From contig JAKLKU010000005.1 of assembly GCA_023150475.1 (NCBI GenBank), positions 186,001 to 250,000 of the forward strand: DNA of 64,000 bases, given 5' to 3'. Positions 41,983 to 53,117 of the stretch are shown piece by piece. The notes under the pieces are model-generated. The model saw only the letters and a program-made list of their open reading frames with translations. It searched no databases and was not told the origin of the DNA. Each line of letters begins with the position of its first letter. The first letter of the stretch is position 1. A program made the position numbers and the translations under genes. The DNA comes from Planctomycetota bacterium. GTDB taxonomy: Bacteria > Planctomycetota > UBA1135 > GCA-002686595.

Positions 41983-44900
41983 ATGACCGCTTCGCGCGGC
42001 CGCACGATCTGGATCGGCATGGCGCTCGTCGCCGCGTGCGCGGCGTTGTTCTTCGCATGGCGCGGCACGCGATCCGGGGCACGAAGTACGGCATTGACGA
42101 CCGACGAGGTTTCCCGCGAAGCAGAGAGCGCTCCGAGTGCAGCGATCTCGGACGTGCCGACGGTTCCGAGCGAAATGCAGCGCACCGCCGCGAACCTCGC
42201 TCGCGGCAGAGTGGTCACGGAAAGCGGTGCGCCCGTCGTGGACGCGCTGATCACGTTCACGGCGCTCCCGCTGGGCGCCGTCCAAGTGGACGGCGCCGCG
42301 GCCACGGAACGCGACACGTTCACACGATCGAGCGAAGACGGATCGTTCACCCTCGAGCCGCGCACGGCGGCGACGTCCATGGAGCGTGGTGTCTTGTGGG
42401 CCACGGCGCCCGGGCGGGCCGCTGGCTCGCGGGTCGTCCACGCTCCGTCCGACTGGGGGGCACGATGCGAGATCGTGTTGGCCGCCGCGACGAGCATCCG
42501 CGTCTCGGTCGCGCGATCCGACGGAACCGTCGTCGCGGGTGCGACGGTCGAGCAACATGGACTGGAGTCGGTCGCGGCGAGTGCCGCGCCATACCGCGCG
42601 CTGAATGGACCACGATCCGCTTACACGCGGCGCTTCGTGACCGACGAGCGCGGTGGAGTCGAACTGCCGCGTTTCTCCGGTAGCCAGCGCATCGAAGCAC
42701 GGATCGACGAGCTCCGATCACTGCCCTTCATCGGGGAGCCGACCGACACACTGCGGCTGATCGTGGCACCGGTGTTCGCGGTACGAGGACGCGTGGTGGC
42801 CACGAATGCCACGTTGCCGGCCGACACCTGCATCGTCGCCGAATCCGCACGCGCGGGCCGGCGCCGTGAGCTTGCGACTCGAGCCGTGGCGGCGGATGGC
42901 ACGTGGAGCGCCACTGCGCTGCCCGCGGACGAGGTCGACGAATTCGTCTTCCGACTCGTCGGCTCCGGCCTCGCGCCGATCGAGAAGTCGATCGTCCGTC
43001 CCGCGCCCGGGGCGAGCTACACGCTCGACTTCGAGTGCGGCGTCGGGTTCGAGGCCTGGGTTCGCGCGGTCCGACCTTCGGGCGAGCCCGTGGCTACGGC
43101 GACTCTGTACGCCCGCTGGTTCGATGGGAGTCGCTTCGTGGAGCTCGAACGCACGAGCGACGATTCGGGCACGGCCACCTTGCCGATCCCGAAGGACGTC
43201 TCCGTGCACTTCGGAGCGCGGGTTGCCGGTTTCGCCGCCGCCGAGATCGGTCCCTTCACGTTCTCGGAGCCCGCATCCAGGACACTGACCATCGAGCTGG
43301 CTCCTGCTGGGCGCATCGTCGGCCGGTGCACTCACGGCGCGACACCGGTCCGCGACTTCGAGGTCGTGTACTGGCAGGGCCGCCCGGAATCGCGACGCAG
43401 CTTGCGCATCAACGATTCGATCGACGGCGCGTTCCTCATCGACGATGCACCACTCGGTGAGGTGTTGCTCTTCGCGCATTCGACGACCTCCCCCGCAGGC
43501 GACACCAAGTCCGTCCAGGTCACGCGCGAGCAAGACGCGGCAGTCGGACTCGAGCTCGGTAACGGTCGACGCGGCCATGGTTTCGTGATCGATGCAACCT
43601 CGGGTGAGCCAGTCACGGAGGCGACGGTGCAACGAATCACGAACCTGCCCGACGGCACGCCGTTGCTGCGCGGCGCGCCGGAACCGGTCGGCACCGACGG
43701 TGCATTCGTGGTCGACGGCCTGCCGCCGCAGTCGACGGCCGTTTGGATTGCCGCGAGCGGTTACGCGCCACGTGTCGCCACGACGCCGGCCGACGCGCGA
43801 GTGGTCGCGGACTTCGGCGTGATACCGCTCGCGCACGCACAGGATCTCGAGCTGCGCTTGATCGCGGACGCGGGCTTCGACTTCACCCAGGCGGGCGCCC
43901 AGTCTGCCGATTCGCCGCTGCTCCCACTTCGTCGCTTCGAGGCGGACGGCACGTTGGTCTACCGCAACGTGCCGCCACGCGCCGTCTCCGTGCGCATCGA
44001 CACGCCCAGCGCCACCGAGATCTTCGAGCTGCGGCTCGTCCCAGGGCGCCTCTGGCGTTTCGAGTTGCCGTTCTCCGGGCAGCGAACCTGCGTCGTGCGC
44101 ACGCGTTGGAGCGACGAGTCGGCACGCCCGCAGTTCGTCGAAGCCACGTTCCGGCGGACCTCCGGTTTGACGAGTCGCTACGCCGCCGTCGATTCGGAGG
44201 GCATCGCGCGCGTCGACGGCATCGAAGGCAGCGAGTTGAACTTGACGGCATTCGCGGGAGAGTGGCGACAGCTCGGCTCGCGGTCGTACCGGGTGCCCGA
44301 GAGTGGCGTCGGTGACGTCGAGCTCGCTTGTTCGAACGACGCGCTACGGGTGCTCGTCGTCGACGCACGCGGTGCGGCCGTCGTGGGTGCGCGAGTGAGC
44401 TTCCTGAACGATGCATCCTCGCTCGGCTGGGCGTACGTCTACTACACGGACGGTTCGGGTGAGTGCTCGCTCCCGGGCTCCACCGCGGAGAAACTGCGCA
44501 TCTACGCGGAGGCTCGAGATCATGGGCTCGCGGGACCGATCGTCGTCGATCCGAGCGTCACACGAGACGCACCCGTTCGCATCACGCTCTCGGGGCTGGA
44601 GCGGCTGCGAGTGAGACTCGACGATCGCGGCGTTGCTTGCGGCGGAGTCGACGTCCGCTTCGTCGCCGAAGACGGGCGACTGGTAACCGAAGCGACGACG
44701 GATGCGAACGGACGCGTCGCGAGTCAGCCCGTTGGAGAGGGCCGCTATTCGCTGGACGTCGAAGCACCCGGATACTGGCCGATTCACCATGCGCTTCCCG
44801 CCCCGCGAACGACGGTGGAGACAGTGGTACCGCTGCGCCGACTCGGCGGAATCCGCTTCGTGGTGCTCGCGGCAAACGGCGCGGTCGTGCCCGATTCGGT

Positions 44901-45138
44901 CATCGAGCTGCAATCGCGCGAGTTCGAGGCGACCGTCGAGCAGTGGATCTCCGCCGGCAAGCTCCTCGCTCCGCAGCAGGGACTGCGCTCCGACTCGAAT
45001 GGGGCATTCGTGATCGACGGACTGCCGAACGGCGACTACGTCTGGCGCGTGACGGCACCCGACGGTGCGCAAGCGAGCGGCGTCACGCTCGTTCCGCCGC
45101 GCGCGCGCGGCGAGCAGACGGTGCTCTTCGCGAAGTGA
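41983..45138 (+). CDS. Giant membrane-anchored Ig/transthyretin-like protein (operon gene 4)
   Basis: 1051 aa. A single N-terminal TM segment (about 9-26, TIWIGMALVAACAALFFAW) without a cleavage site is followed by a long extracytoplasmic part built of repeated 80-100-residue carboxypeptidase-regulatory-like/Ig-like beta domains. The recurring strand-turn pattern is 'GRVVxxxGxPVxxAxI…DGSF…' (RGRVVTESGAPVVDALITF, GFVIDATSGEPVTEATV, RVLVVDARGAAVVGARVSF, FVIDGLPNGDYVWRV). No catalytic domain is seen. It probably forms a surface rod or a binding/sensing ectodomain. It resembles in design the five proteins at 54.1-64 kb but lacks their conserved C-terminal module. Confidence 0.8.
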   Translation: MTASRGRTIWIGMALVAACAALFFAWRGTRSGARSTALTTDEVSREAESAPSAAISDVPTVPSEMQRTAANLARGRVVTESGAPVVDALITFTALPLGAVQVDGAAATERDTFTRSSEDGSFTLEPRTAATSMERGVLWATAPGRAAGSRVVHAPSDWGARCEIVLAAATSIRVSVARSDGTVVAGATVEQHGLESVAASAAPYRALNGPRSAYTRRFVTDERGGVELPRFSGSQRIEARIDELRSLPFIGEPTDTLRLIVAPVFAVRGRVVATNATLPADTCIVAESARAGRRRELATRAVAADGTWSATALPADEVDEFVFRLVGSGLAPIEKSIVRPAPGASYTLDFECGVGFEAWVRAVRPSGEPVATATLYARWFDGSRFVELERTSDDSGTATLPIPKDVSVHFGARVAGFAAAEIGPFTFSEPASRTLTIELAPAGRIVGRCTHGATPVRDFEVVYWQGRPESRRSLRINDSIDGAFLIDDAPLGEVLLFAHSTTSPAGDTKSVQVTREQDAAVGLELGNGRRGHGFVIDATSGEPVTEATVQRITNLPDGTPLLRGAPEPVGTDGAFVVDGLPPQSTAVWIAASGYAPRVATTPADARVVADFGVIPLAHAQDLELRLIADAGFDFTQAGAQSADSPLLPLRRFEADGTLVYRNVPPRAVSVRIDTPSATEIFELRLVPGRLWRFELPFSGQRTCVVRTRWSDESARPQFVEATFRRTSGLTSRYAAVDSEGIARVDGIEGSELNLTAFAGEWRQLGSRSYRVPESGVGDVELACSNDALRVLVVDARGAAVVGARVSFLNDASSLGWAYVYYTDGSGECSLPGSTAEKLRIYAEARDHGLAGPIVVDPSVTRDAPVRITLSGLERLRVRLDDRGVACGGVDVRFVAEDGRLVTEATTDANGRVASQPVGEGRYSLDVEAPGYWPIHHALPAPRTTVETVVPLRRLGGIRFVVLAANGAVVPDSVIELQSREFEATVEQWISAGKLLAPQQGLRSDSNGAFVIDGLPNGDYVWRVTAPDGAQASGVTLVPPRARGEQTVLFAK

Positions 45139-45240
45139 GCGGCAGTCGGAGCGCGCCGACGGTCGACGCCGGATCCGCTCGTGCCAGCCGTCGCTGCGAA
45201 GTGAACGGATCCGAGAACGAGTCGCGGCGAGACGTGCGAA

Positions 45241-46785
45241 TCAGTCGACCGGTCGCCAAGAGCGGCCGTCGAGTTCGAGTAGGTGGTCCGCTTCGCGTGG
45301 GCCCCAGCTGCCGGCGCGGTAGTTCGGGAACTCGCGCGGCGGGAGCGCTTGCCACACGTCGAGCACCGGGTCGACCACGGCCCAGCTCGCTTCGACCATG
45401 TCCGCGCGTTGGAAGAGCGTCTGGTCGCCTTGCATCGCGTCGTAGAGCAAGCGCTCGTAACCGGTCGCCGGCGTCGCGCCGAAATGCTCGGCGTAGTCGA
45501 AGTCCATGTCGACGCCGCCGATCTTGAGCTGCGCGCCCGGGATCTTCGCGCCAAAGCGCAGCGAGATGCCTTCCTTCGGCTGCACGTGGATCACGAGGTC
45601 GTTCGGGTGCAGGTCCGCGATCGACGTGTCGCGGAAGAGCACGAGCGGCGGCTTGCGGAAACGGATCGTGATCTCGGTCTTCCGCGCGGCGAGCGCCTTG
45701 CCGACGCGCAGGTAGAAGGGCACGCCGTTCCAACGCCAACTGTCGATCGCGAGCTTCATCGCGACGAACGTCTCGGTGCCCGAGTTCGGCGGCACGCCTT
45801 GTTCCGCGCGGTAGTCGACGAGGTTGCGCCCGTCGATCGTGCCGGCGCCGTACTGCCCGCGCACCGCGTTGTGCAGCACTTCTTCCGGCGTCGGCGCGTG
45901 GATCGCGCGCAGCACCTTCGATTGTTCGTCGCGCACGGCATCGGCCGCGAACGAGATCGGCGGCTCCATCGCGACGAGCGAGATCAGTTGGAAGATGTGG
46001 TTCGGCACCATGTCGCGCAGACAACCCGCGCGGTCGTAGTACCCACCGCGTTTCTCGACGCCGAGCGTCTCCGACACCGTGATCTGCACGTGGTCGACGT
46101 AGCGGCGGTTCCAGATCGGCTCGAAGATGCCGTTCGCGAAGCGGAAGACGAGGATGTTCTGGACCGTCTCTTTGCCGAGGTAGTGATCGATCCGGTAGAT
46201 CTGCTTCTCGCCGAGCGCTTGGAGGAGCTCCGCGTTGAGCGCCTTGGCGCTCGCGAGGTCGCGCCCGAACGGCTTCTCGACGATGATGCGCCGCCAGCGA
46301 CCGTGCGATTCGTCGGCGAGCCCGCGCTCGCGCAACATGCGCGCGATCGGACCGAAGAAGTCGGGAGCCGTCGCGAGGTAGAAGAGCGTGTTGCCGCGCG
46401 TCCAGCGGCTGGTCTCGAGCTCGCCGAGCTTCTTCTCGAGCGCCGTGAACGTCTCCGCGTCGGAGAAGTTGCCCGCGACGTAGTGCACGCGCGATTCGAG
46501 CCACTTCCACAGCTCCGGCGCGAACGTGCCGGGCACGAACCGCGCGATCTCGGCCGCGAGTTGCGCGCGGAAGCCGGCGTCGTCGAGCGCCGCGCGCGCG
46601 ACGCCGACGATCGCGAAGTCGTCGGGCAGGAGCTTCTGGCGCGCGAGGTTGTAGAGCGCCGGGATCAGCTTGCGCTTCGTGAGGTCGCCCGCCGCGCCGA
46701 AGATCACGAGCGCGCAGGGCGGCACGACGTGGCCGGCGCTGCGTTCTTGGACCGCGGGGCGCGGGCTGGTGGTGACGGTGGTCAC
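45241..46785 (-). CDS. zwf: Glucose-6-phosphate 1-dehydrogenase
   Basis: 514 aa, normal length. It oxidises glucose 6-phosphate to 6-phosphogluconolactone with NADP+. The nucleotide-binding [18 protein letters not shown] is at about 31-48, the catalytic His motif [15 protein letters not shown] near 190, and EKPFG follows the Rossmann fold. The GTG at 46785 overlaps the gnd stop by 4 nt (GTGA), so zwf is translationally coupled to gnd. It is the last gene of tkt-tal/pgi-gnd-zwf. No opcA or pgl gene is present beside it in this window. Confidence 0.97.
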   Translation of the reverse strand: MTTVTTSPRPAVQERSAGHVVPPCALVIFGAAGDLTKRKLIPALYNLARQKLLPDDFAIVGVARAALDDAGFRAQLAAEIARFVPGTFAPELWKWLESRVHYVAGNFSDAETFTALEKKLGELETSRWTRGNTLFYLATAPDFFGPIARMLRERGLADESHGRWRRIIVEKPFGRDLASAKALNAELLQALGEKQIYRIDHYLGKETVQNILVFRFANGIFEPIWNRRYVDHVQITVSETLGVEKRGGYYDRAGCLRDMVPNHIFQLISLVAMEPPISFAADAVRDEQSKVLRAIHAPTPEEVLHNAVRGQYGAGTIDGRNLVDYRAEQGVPPNSGTETFVAMKLAIDSWRWNGVPFYLRVGKALAARKTEITIRFRKPPLVLFRDTSIADLHPNDLVIHVQPKEGISLRFGAKIPGAQLKIGGVDMDFDYAEHFGATPATGYERLLYDAMQGDQTLFQRADMVEASWAVVDPVLDVWQALPPREFPNYRAGSWGPREADHLLELDGRSWRPVD

Positions 46786-47762
46786 GGCTTCTTCGGCTCC
46801 ACGTGTCCGCCGAACTGCTTGCGCATCGCGGAGATCACTTTCTCCGCGAACGTGTGCTCTTGGCGCGAGCGGAAGCGCGTGTAGAGCGCCGCGGTCAACA
46901 CTTCGGCCGGCACCGCTTCTTCGATCGCGGTCTGCACGGTCCAACGGCCTTCGCCGGAGTCCTCGACGTGGCCGGAGAACTCCTCGAGGTTCGGGCTCTG
47001 CGCGAGAGAGATCGCCGTGAGGTCGAGCAACCACGAACCGACGACGCTGCCGCGACGCCAGAGCTCGGTGATGTCGGCGAGATCGAAGTCGTAACGTTGG
47101 TCCGCCGGCACGTGCGGCTTCGCGGCGGAGCGCAGGATGTCGAGGCCTTCGGCGTACGCCTGCATGATCCCGTACTCGATGCCGTTGTGGATCATCTTGA
47201 CGAAGTGGCCGGCGCCGATCGGGCCGCAGTGCAGGAAGCCGTCTTCGGCCGTGCTCTTGCGCCCTTCGCGACCCGCCGACGGCGCGACGTCGCCGCGACC
47301 CGGCGAGAGCGTGCGGAAGATCGGCGTGAGGAGCTCGATCGCGTTGCGGTCGCCGCCGACCATCAAGCAGTAGCCGCGTTCGAAGCCCCACACGCCGCCG
47401 GACGTGCCGACGTCGACGTAGTGGATGCCTTTCGCGGCGAGCTCCTTGCCGCGGCGCACGTCGTCCTTGAAGTTCGAGTTGCCGCCGTCGATCACGACGT
47501 CGCCTTTGGAGAGCAGCGCCGCCGCATCGCGCACCGCTTGTTCGGTCGGCGCGCCCGCGGGCACCATCAGCCAGACGATGCGCGGACTCGGGAGCTTCTG
47601 CACGAGCTCGGCGAGCGAGTACGCCGGCTCGATGCCGTGTTTCGCCGCCGCGTCGACGTCGGCGCGAGAGACCGAGAAGCCGACGACCTGATGGCCGTGC
47701 TTGACGAGCCTCTTCGCCATGTTGCCGCCCATGCGGCCGAGTCCGACCATGCCGATCTTCAT
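46782..47762 (-). CDS. gnd: 6-phosphogluconate dehydrogenase, decarboxylating (short type)
   Basis: 326 aa, the short GntZ/YqeC-type enzyme rather than the 470-aa Gnd. It makes ribulose 5-phosphate and CO2 from 6-phosphogluconate; short forms often prefer NAD+. The cofactor motif [15 protein letters not shown] is at the N-terminus; the substrate motifs [21 protein letters not shown] and [19 protein letters not shown] carry the catalytic Lys and Asn. The ATG at 47762 lies 26 nt after the tal-pgi stop. The oxidative branch (zwf, gnd) is thus in one operon with the non-oxidative enzymes. Confidence 0.95.
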   Translation of the reverse strand: MKIGMVGLGRMGGNMAKRLVKHGHQVVGFSVSRADVDAAAKHGIEPAYSLAELVQKLPSPRIVWLMVPAGAPTEQAVRDAAALLSKGDVVIDGGNSNFKDDVRRGKELAAKGIHYVDVGTSGGVWGFERGYCLMVGGDRNAIELLTPIFRTLSPGRGDVAPSAGREGRKSTAEDGFLHCGPIGAGHFVKMIHNGIEYGIMQAYAEGLDILRSAAKPHVPADQRYDFDLADITELWRRGSVVGSWLLDLTAISLAQSPNLEEFSGHVEDSGEGRWTVQTAIEEAVPAEVLTAALYTRFRSRQEHTFAEKVISAMRKQFGGHVEPKKP

Positions 47763-47788
47763 GCTTCGCTCCGTGATGCGCGCCGCGT

Positions 47789-50668
47789 TCAGCGCAACGC
47801 CTTCTTGACCGCCTCGTCGAGCTTCTCGAGGCCCTTCTTGACGTCCTTCGCGAGGTGCACGCGCAACACGCGGCGACCGCGCTCGGCGAGCACGGCGAAG
47901 TCCCCGCGCGCTTGCGCGGCCTTGACGACGCCGAACGTGTACTTCGCGCCGGGCACTTGCAGGTCGCGCGCATCGTCCGCGGTGATCTGCAGGACGACGC
48001 CGCTCGCCGGCCCACCTTTGTAGGCCTGACCGGTCGAGTGCAGGAAACGCGGCCCGAAGCCGAGGCACGTCGCGACGTGTTTCGCATCACGCACGCGCAG
48101 CCGCGTCTTCGCGAGCAGTTCTTCGTGCTTCGCGTTCATCTCGACGTACGCCAGCAACGCGACGTAGTCGCCGGGCCGGATGCGTTCGAAGTGCGCGCGC
48201 AGGTAACCGGAAAGTGAACGTTTCTGCGCCGCGTCGCGGAGCTCGAGCGCGTTCCGCTCGTCGGTGTAGAGCTCGACGCCGTCGCCTTCGAAGAACGGGA
48301 TCTCGCTCGGCAGACTGCCGGTCTCCTCGTAGGCGGACGTGAGCTTCTTCGTCTCGATCTTGCTCGCTTCGACGTCCGGCTGGTCGAACGGGTGGATGCC
48401 GAGCACTTCGCCGGCGACCGCGGTCGCGATCTCCCAACGGAAGAACTCAGCGGCGAGATCGTGCGTGTCGACGAGCTCGATGCGCACGACCGGTTGGCCG
48501 GCATTCGCGAGCTCGGCGAGCTTCTTCTGCTGCTTCGGATCCGCGTCGCCGGAGACCGAGAGGTACACGAAGACGCGGTCGTCGCCGTAGAACTCCGGCG
48601 AAGTGAGCTCCTCCGACTCGAGCGGGATGATCGCCTTGCCGCGTTTGCCGGTCGATTCGGCGATCAACTGTTCGAGCCACGCGCCGAGGCGGCGCACCGC
48701 CGGGCTCGTGACGATCGTCAGTTTGTCTCGGCCCATGCGCGCCGCGGTGCCGAGGATCGCGCCGAGGCGGACGCCCGGGTTCGCGCCGGGCGCGATGTCC
48801 GGACCGCACGCGGTCGCCATGTCGCTCGCACGCGCGAGCAGCGTCTTGACGTCGACGCCGCTGATCGCCGCGGGCACCATGCCGAAGTCGGAGAGCGCCG
48901 AATAACGCCCGCCGATCGTCTTCACGCCGTAGAAGATGCGCCCGAAACGATCGTTTTCGGCGACCTTCTGCATGTTCGAACCGGGATCGGTGATCGCGAC
49001 GAACTGCGCGCCGGCGCGTTCGGCGCCGAGCTCCTCGACGGCGCGCGTGAAGAAGTACGCCTTGAAGATGTTCGGCTCGAGCGTGCTGCCGGACTTCGAC
49101 GCGACGACGAAGAGCGTCTTCGCGTAGTCGATCTTCTTCTCGAACGCGCGCAGTTGCTGCGGATCGGTCGAGTCGAGCACCAGGAGCTCGGGGAAGCCCT
49201 TCTGCTTGCCGAACGTGTACTTCACCACTTCGGGGCAGAGGCTCGAGCCGCCCATGCCGAGCAACAGGCAGTGTTTGAAGCCCGCCGCGCGCACTTCGTT
49301 CGCGAGCGTCTCGAACTTCGCGAGTTCGCCGCGTTGCGTCGCGACGATGTCGAGCCAACCGAGCCACTGGTTCTCGTCGGCGTTGGTCCAGAGCGACGGA
49401 TCCTTGCTCCACAGCCGCCGCGTCTTGTCCTCGGTCGCCCAACTCGCGAGCGTCGCGTCGACGGCGTGCGCGAGTCCGCTCGGCAGTTCCGCGGCGAGCC
49501 GCGGGCCTTCCGCCGGCTTCGCGTGTGCCCGCACGGCGTCGAGCAGCTTGGCGAACGCGTCGGCGAAGAGCTTGACGCCTTCGTCGAGCAGCTTCTTCGT
49601 CACGCCGTCGAAGTCGACGCCGAGCGTCTCGAGCGAGTCGAGCGTCGCGCGTGCGTCGTCGACGCCTTGGGTCAACGTGATCCGCGCGCGGCCGTGGTCG
49701 CGGAACGCGTCGACGGTCTGCGGCGGCATCGTGTCGACGGTGTCGCGACCGATCAGTTCCTCGGCGTACACGACGTCGCGGTACGCCGGGTTCTTCGTGC
49801 TGGTGCTCGCCCAGAGCAAACGTTGCGGCATGGCGCCTCGGCGCGCGAGCGCCTGCCATTCCTTGGTCGCGAAGAGCTTCTGGTACTCGGCATACGCGAG
49901 CTTCGCGTTGGCGATCGCGGCCTTGCCGCGCAAGGCGAGCGCGAGTTCACGTTCCGCGTTGGTGCGCGCGCTCTTCGCTTTCGCTTCGAGCAGCGGATCG
50001 ACGCTCGAGTCGATGCGCGACACGAAGAAGCTCGCGACGCTGGCGACGCGCGCGACGTTGCCGCGCTTCTTCGCGTACGCGGCGAGCCCGCGTTGGTACG
50101 CACGCGCGACGGCGACGTACTCCGTGACGCCGAAGAGCAGCGTCACGTTGACGTTGACGCCTTCGCCGATCAGCCGCTCGATCGCCGGCACGCCCGCGGG
50201 CGTCGCGGGCACCTTGATCATCAGGTTCGGCCGCTTGACGGCGCGCCACAGCCGGCGTGCTTCCTCGAGTGTGCCCGTGGTGTCGTGGGCGAGCGTCGGC
50301 GCGACTTCGAGCGACACGTACCCATCGCGACACTTCGTCGCTTTGTACACGCCGGCGAACGCGTCGCACGCCGCTTGGATGTCGCGGATCGCGAGCCGCT
50401 CGTACACGCCCTTCGGATCCCTCGCGCAGTTCCCGCGCTCCGCCGCGAGGTCCGCGGCGTAGTCGGTCGAGCCCGCGATCGCCTTCTCGAAGATCGACGG
50501 GTTCGACGTGACGCCGAGCAATCCGTCGCGCTCGATCAGTCGCGCGAGCTCGCCAGACTCGAGGAACGACTTGCGGATCGAGTCGTACCAGACGGACTGG
50601 CCGAGCTCGGGGAGCTCGAGCAACGGATTCTTGGTGAGCGCGGGTGCGGGAGCGGTCTGGGTCTTCAT
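47789..50668 (-). CDS. tal-pgi: Bifunctional transaldolase / glucose-6-phosphate isomerase
   Basis: 959-aa fusion. Transaldolase part (about 1-370): [32 protein letters not shown] and the Schiff-base lysine in [11 protein letters not shown] (Lys152). Glucose-6-phosphate isomerase part (about 400-959): [27 protein letters not shown] and [12 protein letters not shown]. The fusion is known in some actinobacteria, cyanobacteria and other phyla. It returns fructose 6-phosphate made by Tal to glucose 6-phosphate, the substrate of the neighbouring Zwf, which favours cyclic operation of the pathway. It lies 58 nt after tkt. Confidence 0.95.
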   Translation of the reverse strand: MKTQTAPAPALTKNPLLELPELGQSVWYDSIRKSFLESGELARLIERDGLLGVTSNPSIFEKAIAGSTDYAADLAAERGNCARDPKGVYERLAIRDIQAACDAFAGVYKATKCRDGYVSLEVAPTLAHDTTGTLEEARRLWRAVKRPNLMIKVPATPAGVPAIERLIGEGVNVNVTLLFGVTEYVAVARAYQRGLAAYAKKRGNVARVASVASFFVSRIDSSVDPLLEAKAKSARTNAERELALALRGKAAIANAKLAYAEYQKLFATKEWQALARRGAMPQRLLWASTSTKNPAYRDVVYAEELIGRDTVDTMPPQTVDAFRDHGRARITLTQGVDDARATLDSLETLGVDFDGVTKKLLDEGVKLFADAFAKLLDAVRAHAKPAEGPRLAAELPSGLAHAVDATLASWATEDKTRRLWSKDPSLWTNADENQWLGWLDIVATQRGELAKFETLANEVRAAGFKHCLLLGMGGSSLCPEVVKYTFGKQKGFPELLVLDSTDPQQLRAFEKKIDYAKTLFVVASKSGSTLEPNIFKAYFFTRAVEELGAERAGAQFVAITDPGSNMQKVAENDRFGRIFYGVKTIGGRYSALSDFGMVPAAISGVDVKTLLARASDMATACGPDIAPGANPGVRLGAILGTAARMGRDKLTIVTSPAVRRLGAWLEQLIAESTGKRGKAIIPLESEELTSPEFYGDDRVFVYLSVSGDADPKQQKKLAELANAGQPVVRIELVDTHDLAAEFFRWEIATAVAGEVLGIHPFDQPDVEASKIETKKLTSAYEETGSLPSEIPFFEGDGVELYTDERNALELRDAAQKRSLSGYLRAHFERIRPGDYVALLAYVEMNAKHEELLAKTRLRVRDAKHVATCLGFGPRFLHSTGQAYKGGPASGVVLQITADDARDLQVPGAKYTFGVVKAAQARGDFAVLAERGRRVLRVHLAKDVKKGLEKLDEAVKKALR

Positions 50669-50726
50669 CGGATGAGTTGGGTTCGCCTTGGTGGAGCGCG
50701 CAGCGTAGCCGTGCGCCCGCGCGAGT

Positions 50727-52841
50727 TCACGGTTGCATGAACGTCGGGCGCGCCGCGGCGATCTGCGACTTGGCCGCGGCGACCACGGCCTCGACCGTGA
50801 AGCCGAACTTCTTCTGCAATTGACCGAGCGGCGCGGACGCGCCGAAGCTCGTCATGCCGATCGTGCGGCCGGCGAGCCCGACGTAGCGTTCCCAGCCGAA
50901 CGGCGTCGCCTGTTCGACCGCGACCCGCGCGGTGCACGCGTCGGGCAACACGTTCTGCTTGTAATCCGGCGTCTGCCGCTCGAAGAGCGACCAGCACGGG
51001 AAGCTGACGACGCGCGAACGAATGCCCTCCTTGACCAAGGCTTCGTGCGCGGCGACGACGAGCGCGACTTCCGAACCCGACGCCATCAGGATCACGTCGG
51101 GCGCGCCGTCGGTCACGAAGCTCGCGCCGCCGGATCCGGAGTCCGCGAGCACGTACGCGCCGTGCCGCAAGCCGCTCGCAGCCGCGTACTTCTTGCGATC
51201 GAGCGTCGGCATGGCTTGGCGCGACAAGACGAGCGCGACGGGTTCGTGACGCTGCTCCACGGTCAGTCGCCACGCTTCCGCGACTTCGTTCGCGTCGCAC
51301 GGCCGGATGGTCAGGAGCCCGGGCATCGCGCGCAGCGACGCGAGTTGCTCCACCGGTTGGTGCGTCGGTCCGTCCTCGCCGACGCCGATCGAATCGTGCG
51401 TGAAGACGTGGACGACCGGCAGCTCCATCAACGCGGAGAGGCGGATCGCAGGGCGCGCGTAGTCGCTGAAGATGAAGAAGCCCGACCCGTACGGCCGCAG
51501 CTTCGCGAGCGAGAGTCCGTTGAGCACCGCGTGCATCGCGTGCTCGCGCACGCCGAAGTGCAGGTTGCGCCCGCCGCGATTCGAAGCACTGAAGTCGCCC
51601 GCGCCTTCGAAGGTCAACCGGGTCTTGGTCGACGGCGCGAGGTCCGCCGAACCGCCGAGCAACCACGGGACGTGCTTCGCGATCGCGTTGAGCACTTGCC
51701 CCGACGCGTCGCGGCCCGAAACGCCCTTCGGATCCGCGGGGAACGCCGGCAACTCGCTGTCCCATCCGGCGGGCAACTTGCGGTGCTGGATCAGGAGCAA
51801 CTCTTCCGCGAGCTCGGGATACGCGACGCGATACGCTTCGTAGCGTTGCATCCACGCCGCGCGCGCTTCGCCGCCGCGCCGCCCGAGCTGGTTCGCGAAG
51901 TGCTCGCGCACGGAATCGGGCACCAGGAACTTCGCGTCCTCGGGCCAACCGTAGTTGCGCTTGGTGAGCCGGATCTCCTCTTCGCCGAGCGGCTCGCCGT
52001 GCGCCGTGTGCGAACCTTCCTTGTTCGGACTGCCGTAACCGATGTGGCTGTCGACGACGATCAACGTCGGTCGATCGGTCGATCGTTCGGCGGAGTCGAA
52101 CGCGCGCTCCAGCATCGCGAGGTCGTTCGCATCGCCGACGCGGAGCACGTTCCAGCCGTAGCCCAGGAATCGCGTCGCGACGTCTTCGCTGAACGCGAGC
52201 GACGTGTCGCCTTCGATCGTGATCCGGTTGTTGTCCCAGATCCAACAGAGGTTCGAGAGCTTGAGGTGCCCCGCGAGCGACGCGGCTTCCGAAGCGACGC
52301 CTTCCATCATGCAACCGTCGCCGGCGAGCGCCCACACGCGGAAGTCGAAGAGTTGGAACCCGGGCTTGTCGTAACGCGCGGCGAGCCACTCGCGCGCGAT
52401 CGCCATGCCGACGCTCGTCGCGAGCCCCTGACCGAGCGGCCCCGTCGTCGTCTCGACGCCGGACGTCCAGCGATACTCCGGATGCCCCGCGCAACGCGAG
52501 TCGAGCTGACGGAACCGACGCAGGTCGTCGAGTGTCACGCTCTCGCGCCCGAGGATCTCGTACTTCGGGTTGACCGACCGCGTGCCCGACAGGTGCAGGA
52601 GCCCGTAGAGCAACGTCGACGCGTGCCCCATCGACAACACGAAACGATCGCGGTTCGGCCAGATCGGATCCGCCGGATCGAAACGGAGCTTCTTCTGCCA
52701 CAGCGTGTAGGCGACCGGCGCCATCGCCATCGGCGTGCCTGGGTGGCCGGAGTTCGCGAGCTGCACCGCGTCCATCGCGAGCGTGCGCAGCGTGGTGACG
52801 GCGAGCTGGTCGAGCTCGCGAGTGCGATCGATTCGAGTCAC
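50727..52841 (-). CDS. tkt: Transketolase
   Basis: 704 aa from GTG 52841, chosen because it puts [22 protein letters not shown] at the usual N-terminal place; the frame is open further up but without homology. Thiamine-diphosphate domain with [27 protein letters not shown] and [10 protein letters not shown]; pyrimidine-binding domain with HFGVREHAM and [19 protein letters not shown]; then the C-terminal domain. It transfers two-carbon units between pentose and triose/hexose phosphates. It is the first gene of the operon; the glucokinase gene diverges 277 nt away. Confidence 0.96.
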   Translation of the reverse strand: MTRIDRTRELDQLAVTTLRTLAMDAVQLANSGHPGTPMAMAPVAYTLWQKKLRFDPADPIWPNRDRFVLSMGHASTLLYGLLHLSGTRSVNPKYEILGRESVTLDDLRRFRQLDSRCAGHPEYRWTSGVETTTGPLGQGLATSVGMAIAREWLAARYDKPGFQLFDFRVWALAGDGCMMEGVASEAASLAGHLKLSNLCWIWDNNRITIEGDTSLAFSEDVATRFLGYGWNVLRVGDANDLAMLERAFDSAERSTDRPTLIVVDSHIGYGSPNKEGSHTAHGEPLGEEEIRLTKRNYGWPEDAKFLVPDSVREHFANQLGRRGGEARAAWMQRYEAYRVAYPELAEELLLIQHRKLPAGWDSELPAFPADPKGVSGRDASGQVLNAIAKHVPWLLGGSADLAPSTKTRLTFEGAGDFSASNRGGRNLHFGVREHAMHAVLNGLSLAKLRPYGSGFFIFSDYARPAIRLSALMELPVVHVFTHDSIGVGEDGPTHQPVEQLASLRAMPGLLTIRPCDANEVAEAWRLTVEQRHEPVALVLSRQAMPTLDRKKYAAASGLRHGAYVLADSGSGGASFVTDGAPDVILMASGSEVALVVAAHEALVKEGIRSRVVSFPCWSLFERQTPDYKQNVLPDACTARVAVEQATPFGWERYVGLAGRTIGMTSFGASAPLGQLQKKFGFTVEAVVAAAKSQIAAARPTFMQP

Positions 52842-53117
52842 GGGAACGTGTTCCGCAAGGGACGAAGGGACACTGCGCCGAGGCGCAGCCTGAGGGGACG
52901 CGGCGTTATCGGCCGCGGCGCGCGCCAACGTGCGGCCCGGCTCGCCGGGAGGCCGCGCGCACCTCGGATGCACGCCGACGGCGGCGCTTACGAGCCCGGA
53001 AACGAGACACTCGCCGTCGGCTGACTCTTCCCGGGGCGACCTTCCGGCCGTAAATCGGTCCGGCGAAAGCCGCGTTCCCGCGCGGCATCCGAGCGCGTCG
53101 ACAGAGGAGTTCTCCCC

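Noticed and set aside
45170-45213. Two CGGATCCG palindromes after the giant surface-protein gene as a terminator
   Set aside because: The arms are only 8 bp and 28 nt apart; pairing is possible but not convincing.
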